50,089 nt of DNA, from contig JAKSDA010000096.1 in the NCBI GenBank assembly GCA_022360315.1, forward strand, positions 1 through 50,089, read 5' to 3'. The notes beneath the pieces are model-generated. The model was not told where the DNA came from. It worked only from the letters and a program-made list of their open reading frames with translations, and did not search any database. Numbering within the stretch: the stretch's first letter is position 1; every line of letters starts with the position of its first letter. The translations under genes were made by a program, and so were the position numbers. The stretch is from Pseudomonadota bacterium. Lineage in GTDB: Bacteria; Myxococcota_A; Polyangia; Haliangiales; Haliangiaceae. Of the stretch, positions 37,856 to 46,364 are shown one piece after another.

Positions 37856-39143
37856 GGAAATGCTCCGTCGCGTGTCGCTCGAGGCGGCCGACTTCGTCCC
37901 GGAGGTCGCTATAGTCGACCTGCCAGAGCGCATCCATCAAGCAAATCATCCGGGAAGAATCGGGCAGCTGGGTTCCGGGCACGACATGTACTTTGGCAAT
38001 ACTCGGCTCCGGGCTGCCCGGCTCGAAAGAAATCGAGTCGATGGTTTTTCCTTGCTCGCCATACTTGCTCAGGAAAACCGTGGCTTTTGACGGTGTGCTC
38101 GTTTTCATGGACTCGAGTTGAGAGATTTGCCGTAGCCGCTCGGCCAGGCCAGCTTCTTCCTCCGGGGCGGCCAATAGGGAACTGAGCCAGAGTTCGAGCA
38201 TGCAGCAACCGGTCAGCGCCTTGACGCTCCCGTTGATCAAGCTGCCGCCCATGCGAGGATTGATTTCGATGATTTCCCAGCGGTCCTCCCGGGTCCAGTA
38301 CTTTGCTTCGATATGGAAGGCTCCGGCGGTCAATCCGACTGTCTTCAAACAGGTAGTGACGAACTCCGCGCCGAGCATCAGCGCGCTCGAGTTCAGGGTG
38401 AGCGGTGGGCTGATGGACATCAATTCCAGGGTCGTCCAATCCTCCCGTTCCACCCGCGCTTTCTCGTGCACACAAAGGTGGAAGGCATCGCCCGCCATGA
38501 TGGTCTCGAAGCTGAATTCTGGGCCGTCGATGTACTCCTCGACCAGGAAATCGTAGCGACCCATGAAGATGGAGCCCATCTTGTTGTCGTTTTTCATCTG
38601 TTCTTGCAGTCGAGGGAGGGCCTGGAAATCGTCGGCGTCTTTCAGCACAAACGCGGCAAAAGAACCGGCACCGCGCACCGGCTTGACGAACCATGCGGTG
38701 CTCGGATCGAGTTCCGGCTCGTGACCGGGCTCGAGCGGATAACAGCTCACCCGGCTGAGCCCGCTGTCGACCAGAAATTGCCTCAGGGCGTACTTGTCCA
38801 GGCACAGGCGGAGCGGCTCGAGTGCGGAATCCCGAACCCCCAGTTCGCGGTTCAACTCCGCCATCAACAGGCGGTAGCTCTCAAAGGTTGCGATGGCGGC
38901 GCGAATTCGGTAGCCGGCCCGGGCGAAAATCTCGGTGATTCCGTCGAGGTCGCTGCGGGCGAGTTCGGGCCGATCCGTGACAACCCAGCGCCGCAAGAAG
39001 GGCTTGCTCTTCTGGAAATGCTCTGCCTTTTGCGGGCTGGAGCTGAGCGCTACCAGCGCCAATCCATGCGCTTCCGCAGCATCTCGAAGCTCCTCGGTGA
39101 ACGATCGTCCCTGGTGCATCAACAGGAGTACGGCGTCGATCAT
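37839..39143 (-). CDS. ATP-grasp carboxylate-amine ligase 2
   Basis: The 434-residue protein is an ATP-grasp ligase, which forms acyl-phosphate intermediates and joins a carboxylate to an amine or thiol. The central segment holds LDKYALRQFLVDSGL, TAWFVKPVRGAGSFAAF, YDFLVEEYIDGPEFSFE and the metal-binding EIIEINPRMGGSLI. Domain order agrees with amino acid ligases of the carbamoyl-phosphate-synthase-like group. It starts four bases after the DUF1611 stop and overlaps the malic enzyme gene. Lysine-pathway LysX enzymes use a LysW carrier, and no such carrier with the EDWGE tail is present, so a direct LysX role is unlikely. Substrates may be an aminoadipate-type acid, the 50-residue peptide, or both. 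Confidence 0.9.
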   Translation of the reverse strand: MIDAVLLLMHQGRSFTEELRDAAEAHGLALVALSSSPQKAEHFQKSKPFLRRWVVTDRPELARSDLDGITEIFARAGYRIRAAIATFESYRLLMAELNRELGVRDSALEPLRLCLDKYALRQFLVDSGLSRVSCYPLEPGHEPELDPSTAWFVKPVRGAGSFAAFVLKDADDFQALPRLQEQMKNDNKMGSIFMGRYDFLVEEYIDGPEFSFETIMAGDAFHLCVHEKARVEREDWTTLELMSISPPLTLNSSALMLGAEFVTTCLKTVGLTAGAFHIEAKYWTREDRWEIIEINPRMGGSLINGSVKALTGCCMLELWLSSLLAAPEEEAGLAERLRQISQLESMKTSTPSKATVFLSKYGEQGKTIDSISFEPGSPEPSIAKVHVVPGTQLPDSSRMICLMDALWQVDYSDLRDEVGRLERHATEHFHVAYR

Positions 39144-39147
39144 GGGG

Positions 39148-40233
39148 TCAGCCCCTCTGCTCTGCAGTGGCTTTTTGTTCGATCTGTCGCCGGTAGTCGA
39201 GGAGTGCGTCGACCAGCTGGCCAGCTCCCTGCCGGCATGGGTCGATCACGGGCAGTCCGGTGGACTCCTGCAGCGCTCGGCGCTCTCTTTCGAAGTCCTC
39301 GTCGCTGAAGCCGGCGCTGTTGATGCTGACAGCAACCGTCTTGGCAGGCCGCTCGAAGACCGTCAGCTCCTCGTTGAGGCGGATCAGTTCGGGAATGGGG
39401 ATCAGTTTCGTATTCCAGACCTTGCTGCGCTCGAGGCCGAGGCGATGGCAGAACACCAGGGCGTGGGGCAAGGCGCCGTGGAGAATGGCCAGAGCGCAGC
39501 CGCTGGCGCCGATGTGGTTCAGTGAGCCCTGCCCCTCGACCATGACCCATTCATTGCCCCGGGCCGCTTGCAGCACGCTGTATTCCACTGCGCCGCCCAT
39601 GAAATCGCCGGGCACGCCATCGATAGCAATGCCGTGGCCGGAAATGAGCATGCCGCTCTGACCCGTGGCGGCGAAGCCGCAGCGAATGCCACGGCGCTTC
39701 GCCTCCAGGAAGATCTCCAGCGCGGCCGTCTTTTTGCCGATGTTGGAGTCGCTGCCACAGGTGTGGACGATGAAGGTGTCGAGCTCCAGCACCCTGGCCT
39801 TGTTGAGAGGCAGGTCGGGCGGCTCCTTGGTTTCCCATATGGTGATCTTGTTGTCGCGAGCGCAGCGTGCCAGCTCCGGATCGGAAGCGAGGCGATAGTG
39901 GATGCTGTTGATGATGTGCAATCCATTGCGCATGGCCTCGAGCAGGTGCTTCTTCCAGCCTCCGGGCAGCTCGGCCGAGTGAAGCCCCTTGCCGATGATC
40001 AGGACTTCGGGCCCGGAAGCGAGCGCCTCGGCCACGTTGCTTACGATCGGGATGGCGCCGCCGTAGCCGAGAACCTGCTCGACAGTCTTTCCGGCTTGCG
40101 CGCCATCGATGACTGCAACGCAATCATCCCCTCGATATCGCAGCAACGATGCCGCTATTTTGCTGGTGAATAGGCCGAAGCATTCGTCGGCGAAAAGAAT
40201 ATATTTTTTCCGGACCAACTCATCGGTCTTCAT
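39148..40233 (-). CDS. DUF1611-family P-loop protein
   Basis: The 361-residue protein fits the DUF1611 family. An N-terminal Rossmann-like part (residues 10-140) carries AVIDGAQAGKTVEQVLGYGG. A P-loop-like CGSDSNIGKKTAALEIFLEA lies near residue 166, followed by MVEGQGSLNHIGASG. A family member (DgcN) is reported to N-acetylate D-glutamate together with an enolase-superfamily racemase. 2-Aminoadipate is one carbon longer than glutamate, which makes a related acyl transfer in this locus attractive. ATG 40233 is fixed by GGAGG in the leader. It sits between the two ATP-grasp genes, 4 bases before the second and 43 bases after the first. Confidence 0.85.
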   Translation of the reverse strand: MKTDELVRKKYILFADECFGLFTSKIAASLLRYRGDDCVAVIDGAQAGKTVEQVLGYGGAIPIVSNVAEALASGPEVLIIGKGLHSAELPGGWKKHLLEAMRNGLHIINSIHYRLASDPELARCARDNKITIWETKEPPDLPLNKARVLELDTFIVHTCGSDSNIGKKTAALEIFLEAKRRGIRCGFAATGQSGMLISGHGIAIDGVPGDFMGGAVEYSVLQAARGNEWVMVEGQGSLNHIGASGCALAILHGALPHALVFCHRLGLERSKVWNTKLIPIPELIRLNEELTVFERPAKTVAVSINSAGFSDEDFERERRALQESTGLPVIDPCRQGAGQLVDALLDYRRQIEQKATAEQRG

Positions 40234-40276
40234 ACGTTCCTCCACAGTCGACAGGTCACCACAAGGAAGACCTGCA

Positions 40277-41503
40277 TCATACCATCGCATATGGCGTGGT
40301 GGTTATTCGATAGGCTGCCAGAGTCGCTTCTATTGCGTCTTCAATCTCGCGCTGATCGCCGCCGCGGAACAAGAATCGACCCCCCTGGAGGGTTGCGTAG
40401 CCGCCGGCCTGTTGCAGGATTTGCCCGGGCTTGGGGATCAGTTCGCGGTAGAGAAAGGGGATTTTACCCATCATGGGAGTTGCGTCGACGACCTGTTGAG
40501 GCAGCGGCTTGGGCCGGGGAATCATCAGCCAGCCCCCACTCGCCTCGGGGTCGATAGCAATGGGGGAAATCTCGCGGCCCAGCATAACATCGATCCAGAG
40601 CCGAAACAGGTTCACGCCGTGGACGTCGTGCAGCACGTAGGGGACGTCGGCGCCCGGCACGCGCGCACCGATCTCCAGGAAGACGAATTCTCGGCCGGTG
40701 TCGAAGAACTCGAGATGAAATGCCGAATTGCGCAGGCGCAGAGCAGCCAGCGCACTCAGGATGAAGGCTTTGCATTCGTCCGTGACCTCGGTCTGAATAA
40801 CGGACCCCAGGGCCGCGCCGTGCTCGAAGTCCAGACAGGGCACAATGTAGCGAGACGTGCACATATAGATACAGCCATCTCGCCCCACCACTCCATCGGT
40901 ATGCATCAGCCGGCCCTCGATGTATTCTTCTATTTCCTGGCCCTGCAGGGCTGTAGAGCGGCACAGCGCTGCCAGTTCCGCGGCGTTGCTGACCTTGTGC
41001 ACGCCCTGGCTGACCGCGCCGCGCAGAGGCTTGAAGATGAGGGGAAATCCGAGGCTTCGAGCATCGCTGAGCACCTGCTCCGGGCTGTGGCACAAAAACC
41101 AGCGGGGAACGCGCAGGCCGGCCGCCTCGACCCGTTGTTTCATGATGTGCTTGTTGCGAAACCACTCCACTTCGTCTGGCCCCGGGCCGGCGATGCCACA
41201 GCGCTGACGGATTCGGCCAGCGACGTCGAGCAGGAACTCCGAAAAGGCGACGACAAGGTCGAAGCGGCCTCGTTCGGCCTGGATGTGTTCCGCCAGCTCG
41301 ACGACCTGATCGTGATCGGCGAAGTCATCGACGATATGAATGTCGTCGGCCTGCGCCGGCAGGCCCTGTCGGCCCGTCTGGTCGCACATATAGCTCACGC
41401 GGAATTGCGTTGCGGGCAGGAGTTCGTCCAGTCTGGCCAGGCTGTTGTCCCAACGGTCGCTGTTGGGATACTGAGGCCATCGATTCAAGACCAGCACGTT
41501 CAT
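40277..41503 (-). CDS. ATP-grasp carboxylate-amine ligase 1
   Basis: A second, sequence-distinct ATP-grasp ligase of 408 residues. It has RNKHIMKQRVEAAGLRVP, the ATP-binding FPLIFKPLRGAVSQGVHKV, IEEYIEGRLMHTDGVV and the metal-binding FVFLEIGARVPGADVPY, with a C-terminal biotin-carboxylase-like extension. The leader GAGGAGCGAATGAGTCG before ATG 41503 provides the ribosome binding site. It starts 25 bases after the CHAT-like gene and ends 43 bases before the DUF1611 gene. Having two such ligases implies two successive amide bonds or one bond plus an unusual acylation. Confidence 0.9.
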   Translation of the reverse strand: MNVLVLNRWPQYPNSDRWDNSLARLDELLPATQFRVSYMCDQTGRQGLPAQADDIHIVDDFADHDQVVELAEHIQAERGRFDLVVAFSEFLLDVAGRIRQRCGIAGPGPDEVEWFRNKHIMKQRVEAAGLRVPRWFLCHSPEQVLSDARSLGFPLIFKPLRGAVSQGVHKVSNAAELAALCRSTALQGQEIEEYIEGRLMHTDGVVGRDGCIYMCTSRYIVPCLDFEHGAALGSVIQTEVTDECKAFILSALAALRLRNSAFHLEFFDTGREFVFLEIGARVPGADVPYVLHDVHGVNLFRLWIDVMLGREISPIAIDPEASGGWLMIPRPKPLPQQVVDATPMMGKIPFLYRELIPKPGQILQQAGGYATLQGGRFLFRGGDQREIEDAIEATLAAYRITTTPYAMV

Positions 41504-41528
41504 CGACTCATTCGCTCCTCAATAATCA

Positions 41529-43640
41529 TCATTCGATAAAAAAGGGCCTGCATGCAAACGCCAGCTCTTGTTCGGTCGCCGCCAATACCTTGAGAAAGTG
41601 TTGGTGGGGAATGATCGACTCGGGCACGTTCAGGCGAAAACTCATCACCAGCGGCCCGACTGACGTGAGCGCAACGACACCCGGCTCCGGCGCGTCCACG
41701 GGTGCCGACGCACCGTGCATCGATAGGCAGGCGTAGACCCGGAGTGTTCGTCCGAGCGCTTCTTTCTGCACGTCGAGCTCGACCTCCACATCCAGGTCAG
41801 CACGTTTTGGGATCACGTCGGGGACGCGCAAGGCAATGCCGCGCAAGCCGCCCGCACTGTCGCCATCAAACGTGATTCCACAGCGGCGACAGGAGATGAT
41901 CTGCCGCCGCGAACCCCGCAACGGATGTCGTACGAGCCGTTCACTTCCGAGCTTACCACAAGCGTTGCAGGTGACATGACCAGTCCTTTCTACGGGACAC
42001 AAGAGGCTCTCGTTGGTCAACCAGAAGGAGCCCCCTGACAGGCGTATGGCCAGATCGGCAACGATCTGCTCCGACGCCACTGCGGCCAGGGACTGCATGA
42101 TCTGGACCGGGGCCTGCAGACGAGCTCGCCCGGCGCTCGTCCGGCCCAGTCCGGGCAACATTCGCGCGAGCAGGTCGGCCGCCTCGTCCGACGCATCACT
42201 GAGGGATTTATAGGCATCTGCCTGGGACGCAGCCAGGCCGAAGCTGCGCCACAGCTCCAGCCAGTACATGAGCGCATGCCGCCAGGCCAGGACTCTGTCT
42301 CGCGCTTCGCGCAGGTCGCCGATCTGCAGCTGCACTCGGCCTATTGACCCGGGAAATCGGTACAAAAACACACGAACGCGCTGCCCAGCGGAACCGTCGG
42401 AATCAACCGGCGCGGTTTCGGGCCGGGCGAACCACAGGATCTCCTCTTCCGAGGACGGCACTGTGAGGAGCAAGTTGTCGTCCCGAACCAGCGCCGCTAC
42501 ACGCTCGTCCTCGATGAGCAATTCCACAAAGTGCAGGTCGGGCGCATCGACGTCGAGTATGCCCGCTTCGGTGGATGCGATCCGCTGCGGCTGTGGCCTC
42601 GCGATCGGCGCGGCGACCAGCGTCGCCGGTCCGAGGGCAATGAAGTGGGGCGAATCGATACCCATTCGCACGATCGCGGCATTGATCTGGGCGGTGGTCT
42701 CGCCGAGCGATACACCGCTCGCCAGTGCGGCAATAAAGATTTTGCCAGCGACCCATGTACCGCGAGTATCGCCCAGGCTGGAGACGTAGGCCTGGCCAGA
42801 GCCGTCGAGGAACGAAAGCCCCAGGTTGTAGTCGGTGCTCAGCGAGCCGTCGGCGAGGCGCAGCCCTTTGCATGATGCGAGCAGAAACGCCTGCGCCGGA
42901 ATGTCGCGCATGGGCAGGGGAAAAGGCCCGCGCGGGCATACATGACCACGCCCGCAGGCGAGGATTCCGGGGGTCCCCGGCGGCTCGACGCGCGGCTGCG
43001 ACGAGCGACCGCACAGAACCATCCCGCCGCCTCCCTTGGCACAGGCTTCACCGCCATGAGTGTCGTAGGCCACGGCAAAGGCTGGCTGCCGGAGCAGGGC
43101 GGCCAGTGCGTCCCCCTCGGCGGTCGTGCGCGACAGGATCGGCCTGCCGTGAGCATCGGTGCTGACCGTCTGGATCTGAACCGAGGCGCCCGAGAGATGA
43201 ACGTGAACAAAGCGAAGCAGCATGTCTGACGCTTCGCGCTCCTCGATAATTCGGGCACAACGAGCCTCGATCTCGGCGATTGTGCGTCCAGTCAACACCG
43301 AGAATTCGGGAACCGAATCCCATACACGGTCGGCCATCGCGAAGCGCTCGATGGCATCTAGCCAAACGACCAGAAGGTCGTCGGTCAAGTCGGCCACCCG
43401 GGCGACCAGCATGACCGACGCATCGGGCGCGGAAAGAGCGGTGTGGAGACCTTTGCGCAGCTGCTCGCGCGACGGTCCCACAAACGACGCTGCCAGGGAT
43501 TTGGCCAGCTCCCGGGCACATGAATGCAGCTCCGTCTCCGCCGCGATTATTCGCAGCGAAGAGCGACGCCACTGTTTCAATTGCTCGGGAATGGAAGGCG
43601 GCACGAGACGAGCTTGATCACCGTGAGCTGCTGATTTCAA
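41529..43640 (-). CDS. CHAT/caspase-like protein with zinc ribbon, 703 aa
   Basis: The central part resembles the CHAT/caspase fold. A His-Gly motif, AYDTHGGE, has His195, and a Cys in AFLLASCKGLRLADG is Cys257. The segment LGLSFLDGSGQAYVSSLGD, then GKIFIAALASGVSLGE, parallels the AFLxAGAxSVIxSLW and FYxxLxxG pattern of CHAT proteases. A C4 zinc ribbon lies at 558-588 (Cys558, Cys561, Cys584, Cys587). The N-terminal 140 residues and the C-terminal 110 are unassigned. Such cysteine proteases cut defined partner proteins. Its position directly after the 50-codon peptide gene makes it a candidate for peptide cleavage or release. TTG 43640 is the earliest start before an in-frame stop. GTG 43604 is another option, and neither has a good ribosome binding site. 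Catalytic function is inferred only. Confidence 0.65.
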   Translation of the reverse strand: MKSAAHGDQARLVPPSIPEQLKQWRRSSLRIIAAETELHSCARELAKSLAASFVGPSREQLRKGLHTALSAPDASVMLVARVADLTDDLLVVWLDAIERFAMADRVWDSVPEFSVLTGRTIAEIEARCARIIEEREASDMLLRFVHVHLSGASVQIQTVSTDAHGRPILSRTTAEGDALAALLRQPAFAVAYDTHGGEACAKGGGGMVLCGRSSQPRVEPPGTPGILACGRGHVCPRGPFPLPMRDIPAQAFLLASCKGLRLADGSLSTDYNLGLSFLDGSGQAYVSSLGDTRGTWVAGKIFIAALASGVSLGETTAQINAAIVRMGIDSPHFIALGPATLVAAPIARPQPQRIASTEAGILDVDAPDLHFVELLIEDERVAALVRDDNLLLTVPSSEEEILWFARPETAPVDSDGSAGQRVRVFLYRFPGSIGRVQLQIGDLREARDRVLAWRHALMYWLELWRSFGLAASQADAYKSLSDASDEAADLLARMLPGLGRTSAGRARLQAPVQIMQSLAAVASEQIVADLAIRLSGGSFWLTNESLLCPVERTGHVTCNACGKLGSERLVRHPLRGSRRQIISCRRCGITFDGDSAGGLRGIALRVPDVIPKRADLDVEVELDVQKEALGRTLRVYACLSMHGASAPVDAPEPGVVALTSVGPLVMSFRLNVPESIIPHQHFLKVLAATEQELAFACRPFFIE

Positions 43641-43732
43641 AAACCGTGGTCATTGTTTCAGCTGCCCATCAGGACTGAACCATCATCCAACAACACCACG
43701 AAAACTAACTCTAATGGAACGTGAAAGGTTAA

Positions 43733-43781
43733 AAGCGCTTGCCAGGGCCGGGGCCTGAGCTTCGGCCCTATCGCAGCGCTT
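43733..43781 (-). terminator. Hairpin between the peptide gene and the operon body
   Basis: On the minus strand AAGCGCT pairs with AGCGCTT (outer arms, 43775-43781 with 43733-43739) and AGGGCCG pairs with CGGCCCT (inner arms, 43763-43769 with 43744-43750). A run of Ts follows. It stands a few bases after the peptide stop and 90 bases before the next gene. This place fits partial termination or 3'-end protection that favours excess of the small peptide. Confidence 0.65.
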
Positions 43782-43789
43782 GGTTTTGC

Positions 43790-43942
43790 CTACCAGCAAG
43801 CGATCAGGGCAGCATCTGCGCCAGCTTCGTGGAGCTTGACGTTGATGCGCCCTATTTCTGCACGCAGGTCGCGAATCTGCGCTGCCTTATCAAACTTCTG
43901 TTTACTCAGCTCATCAATGGTCTCGTTTTTCTTTTGCGTCAT
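43790..43942 (-). CDS. 50-residue peptide, putative precursor or carrier peptide
   Basis: The encoded peptide starts MTQKKNETIDELSKQKF and ends HEAGADAALIACW. The N-terminal 38 residues are highly charged and likely one amphipathic helix, while the tail is small and apolar and ends Ala-Cys-Trp. There is no signal peptide. ATG 43942 follows AAGGAG at 43952-43957 with nine bases between, and a good promoter lies at 43976-44004, so expression is well supported. It is the first gene of the minus-strand operon with two ATP-grasp ligases and oxygenases. Helical leader plus short distinct tail is the layout of RiPP precursors and scaffold peptides. No LysW-type zinc ribbon or EDWGE tail exists, so it is not a standard amino-group carrier. 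Homology is unknown. Confidence 0.75.
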   Translation of the reverse strand: MTQKKNETIDELSKQKFDKAAQIRDLRAEIGRINVKLHEAGADAALIACW

Positions 43943-43975
43943 GGTTATATTCTCCTTGAGAGTCAGGGACGTTGG

Positions 43976-44004
43976 ACAGTAGATCGCCCGCGATTCGGTG
44001 TCAA
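43976..44004 (-). promoter_or_regulatory. Putative sigma70 promoter of the peptide gene
   Basis: On the minus strand TTGACA (44004-43999) and TACTGT (43981-43976) are 17 bases apart. Transcription would start near 43969, giving a leader of about 26 bases with the AAGGAG site. It lies after the stop of the upstream CsgG-like gene, so the peptide operon appears independently transcribed. Confidence 0.6.
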
Positions 44005-44096
44005 TGGCCGATTCCTGTCACTTCCTGTGCTACAACCTACGTGGGCCGCGCTGTCGTTACACCGCGCACATCGACGATTTGGCACAGGTTTTGGGT

Positions 44097-46364
44097 TCAC
44101 CGCAGCACGGATTTGTCGATGGCGGCGTAGCCGTGGCCGCGCACGTGGAAACCGGGAAACCCCTGATAGTCTTTGGGCAGGGAAAACTGGACCGAACCAG
44201 CGCTGTGCACATCGACCCTGGCCTTGCCGCGGCGGATGCGAATTTCTGCCTGCAGCCGGGATTTGCGGCCGAGTGCGATCGCCTTGCTGGCCAGGACCCG
44301 TACTTTGAGGGCGGATCGGCGGTGGTAGTGGGGCTCGCTGGCTTCGAGTTGCACCAGATCGACCGAGCGATCGCCAAAGCGAATGGCCAGGGCCCGCAAG
44401 CGGTGATTTTCGCGGTCGATATTCTGCATGCCAAACACAAAGCCGACCGTGGGTCGCCGCGGGTCGAGATTTAGATCGGCCCGCGTTTTGGCCTCCCAGG
44501 GCGCGCCCCATGGCCAGAAATCGTCGGCAACCCGGAAATCAAAGCCGATACGGGCCTTGAAGTCGCGCCGCGGCTGGTTGCCAATTGCCACAATGGCGTC
44601 CGGCGCAGGGCGCCTCTTGTCGAAGCGATCGGTTGTTTGGCCGCGGTAATAGCGCAATTGGCTGGTGCGCCGGGGTCCGAGGCGCGGCCCGGTCAATAGC
44701 CAGCGCTCGCCGGCAATGATGAAGGCCGGCTCCTTGTCGATGATCACCGGATTTTCGTGGTAGAGCATCCAGTCCTTGACCTTGCGCACGCGCACCAGTC
44801 TGCGCATCAGCGCGACGCTCGGCCGGCGCTGGTCGAAAAGTCGTTTCTCGGCCCGAGGGATCGGATTGCCACCGATGAGCACGTATTCTGTGGCGGCCGC
44901 CTTGTTGCGCACGCCGGCCAGCCAGGTAGCCACCTTGCGATGCGCCTCGACCCGCTTGGCCACTTCGTTGAGTTCGCGCGGACTATCGCTGAGCGCGCTC
45001 AGGCGAGCCAATGCCGCGGCACTGGCGTCGATATCGCCCAGCTTGTAGTGGAGGCCGGCGATCTTGCGCAACATCTTGCGACGCTTATGGGAATCGCCCT
45101 TGATCTCGCGCATTGCCCCAGCAGCCAGTTCCCACAATCGCAATTCTTCGCGCACGTCGATGGCCAGATTGCGAACGGCAGACTCGACGTTAACGAGGTT
45201 TTTTTCCAGCTCGCTGTGGCGATTTTTTCTACCTCGACGACTCTGGCCAGCGATGAGCTGGCTCAAGTCATCGATATGGCGCTCGACTTTATCCGGCTTA
45301 AAGAGCCGCCTCGTCGCGGACGGAAAGAGCAGCACATCGGGAAAGCGATCGACCGATTCGGCCAGGTAGCGGCGAACGATGGCCTCGGCTGTGCGGCGTA
45401 CCACGAACCGATCGGAACGGTCTTGAAATCGCGAGTAGATGCCGTTGTTGCGCGCGTTGATGCTGTAGAAGGGCACGAGGTAACTGAGCGCGGCCAGTCG
45501 TCGGGTCAAGTTCTTGCCATCGCGCGAGTCGGCCACGGCAAAGAGTTGCTCGACCACCTGCGCCGAAGCCTGTGCTTCGGCGTCATTTTTGGCCTGGCGC
45601 AGTCGGGCGCGGGCGAGTTCGAGCTGGTCGGCCCGGCCGCGGATCTTGATAATGAGTTTTTCGTATTCATCGAGTGTAACCCGGGCGAGCCGGAAGTCTT
45701 CATCGATACTCGACGCCTGGCGAAGCGCGGCCACGGCCTGTTCGTAGCGCTCGGCGTCGAAGTGATCGACGCCCTGGCTGAAGCGGCGAAACGCCTCGAA
45801 GTCGGCAGTGTGGATGCGCGCGATGCCGGCGCGCTCTTTGGGCGCCAATTTGACCCCCAGCGCAGCGATGAGTTTTTTGATCAGCGCCTTTTCCAGCTCG
45901 AAAAAGGCGTCTTTTTCGCCGGTGATTTCCCTGGCCAGCATGATTTCGCCGCTATCGACCGAGAACATGCGGGCGTCGATTCGCATGGATGCGCCGTATA
46001 CAGTGAAAGTTCCGGCCAGAAGATGGCTGGCGCCGAGCAGTTTGCCAATTCTGGCTGCGGTCTTCTTGTCGAAGTGCCGCGATTGGCCGAGTTTGATCTC
46101 ACCCAGGATGTCTTTGAGGCGGGCCCGCTCGATCAGGGTGATCGATTTGACCTCGGCCAGATCGCTGGTGATCATGGATTGCAGACCCTTGCCCAGCGCG
46201 TCCAGTCCGTCCTCGCTGGAGGTATTGTAGAACTCCATCACAGCCAGGCGCACCGACTGGACCCCGGCGTGGACGTGATTGGGGGCTCGGCCCGCGGCTG
46301 CCAGAACCGCGATCACGGCGATGGCGATGGCAAACCTGGGCACAGCAGTACTGCGTTCGAGCAT
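44097..46364 (-). CDS. CsgG/FlgO-like exported protein, 755 aa
   Basis: A signal peptide covers residues 1-33 (FAIAIAVIAVLAAAGRAPN, cleavage after HVHA). Residues 34-165 resemble the CsgG/FlgO/TolB-N type alpha-beta domain: VRLAVMEFYNTSSEDGLDAL, MITSDLAEVKSITLIERARL, LLGASHLLAGTFTVYGASMR. Such domains build periplasmic or outer-membrane assemblies. A TPR-like pair follows near 185-215 (RFSQGVDHFDAERYEQAVAA). The middle is helical, and the last 130 residues are beta-rich, ending GFHVRGHGYAAIDKSVLR, similar in pattern to LamG/DUF1080-like jelly rolls. The true start is taken as ATG 46364 because the signal peptide follows at once. It is divergent from the ring-opening amidohydrolase gene. Confidence 0.85.
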   Translation of the reverse strand: MLERSTAVPRFAIAIAVIAVLAAAGRAPNHVHAGVQSVRLAVMEFYNTSSEDGLDALGKGLQSMITSDLAEVKSITLIERARLKDILGEIKLGQSRHFDKKTAARIGKLLGASHLLAGTFTVYGASMRIDARMFSVDSGEIMLAREITGEKDAFFELEKALIKKLIAALGVKLAPKERAGIARIHTADFEAFRRFSQGVDHFDAERYEQAVAALRQASSIDEDFRLARVTLDEYEKLIIKIRGRADQLELARARLRQAKNDAEAQASAQVVEQLFAVADSRDGKNLTRRLAALSYLVPFYSINARNNGIYSRFQDRSDRFVVRRTAEAIVRRYLAESVDRFPDVLLFPSATRRLFKPDKVERHIDDLSQLIAGQSRRGRKNRHSELEKNLVNVESAVRNLAIDVREELRLWELAAGAMREIKGDSHKRRKMLRKIAGLHYKLGDIDASAAALARLSALSDSPRELNEVAKRVEAHRKVATWLAGVRNKAAATEYVLIGGNPIPRAEKRLFDQRRPSVALMRRLVRVRKVKDWMLYHENPVIIDKEPAFIIAGERWLLTGPRLGPRRTSQLRYYRGQTTDRFDKRRPAPDAIVAIGNQPRRDFKARIGFDFRVADDFWPWGAPWEAKTRADLNLDPRRPTVGFVFGMQNIDRENHRLRALAIRFGDRSVDLVQLEASEPHYHRRSALKVRVLASKAIALGRKSRLQAEIRIRRGKARVDVHSAGSVQFSLPKDYQGFPGFHVRGHGYAAIDKSVLR

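Noticed and set aside
43790..43942. LysW-type amino-group carrier protein
   Set aside because: LysW has a zinc ribbon and a C-terminal EDWGE motif. This peptide has one Cys and ends in Trp.
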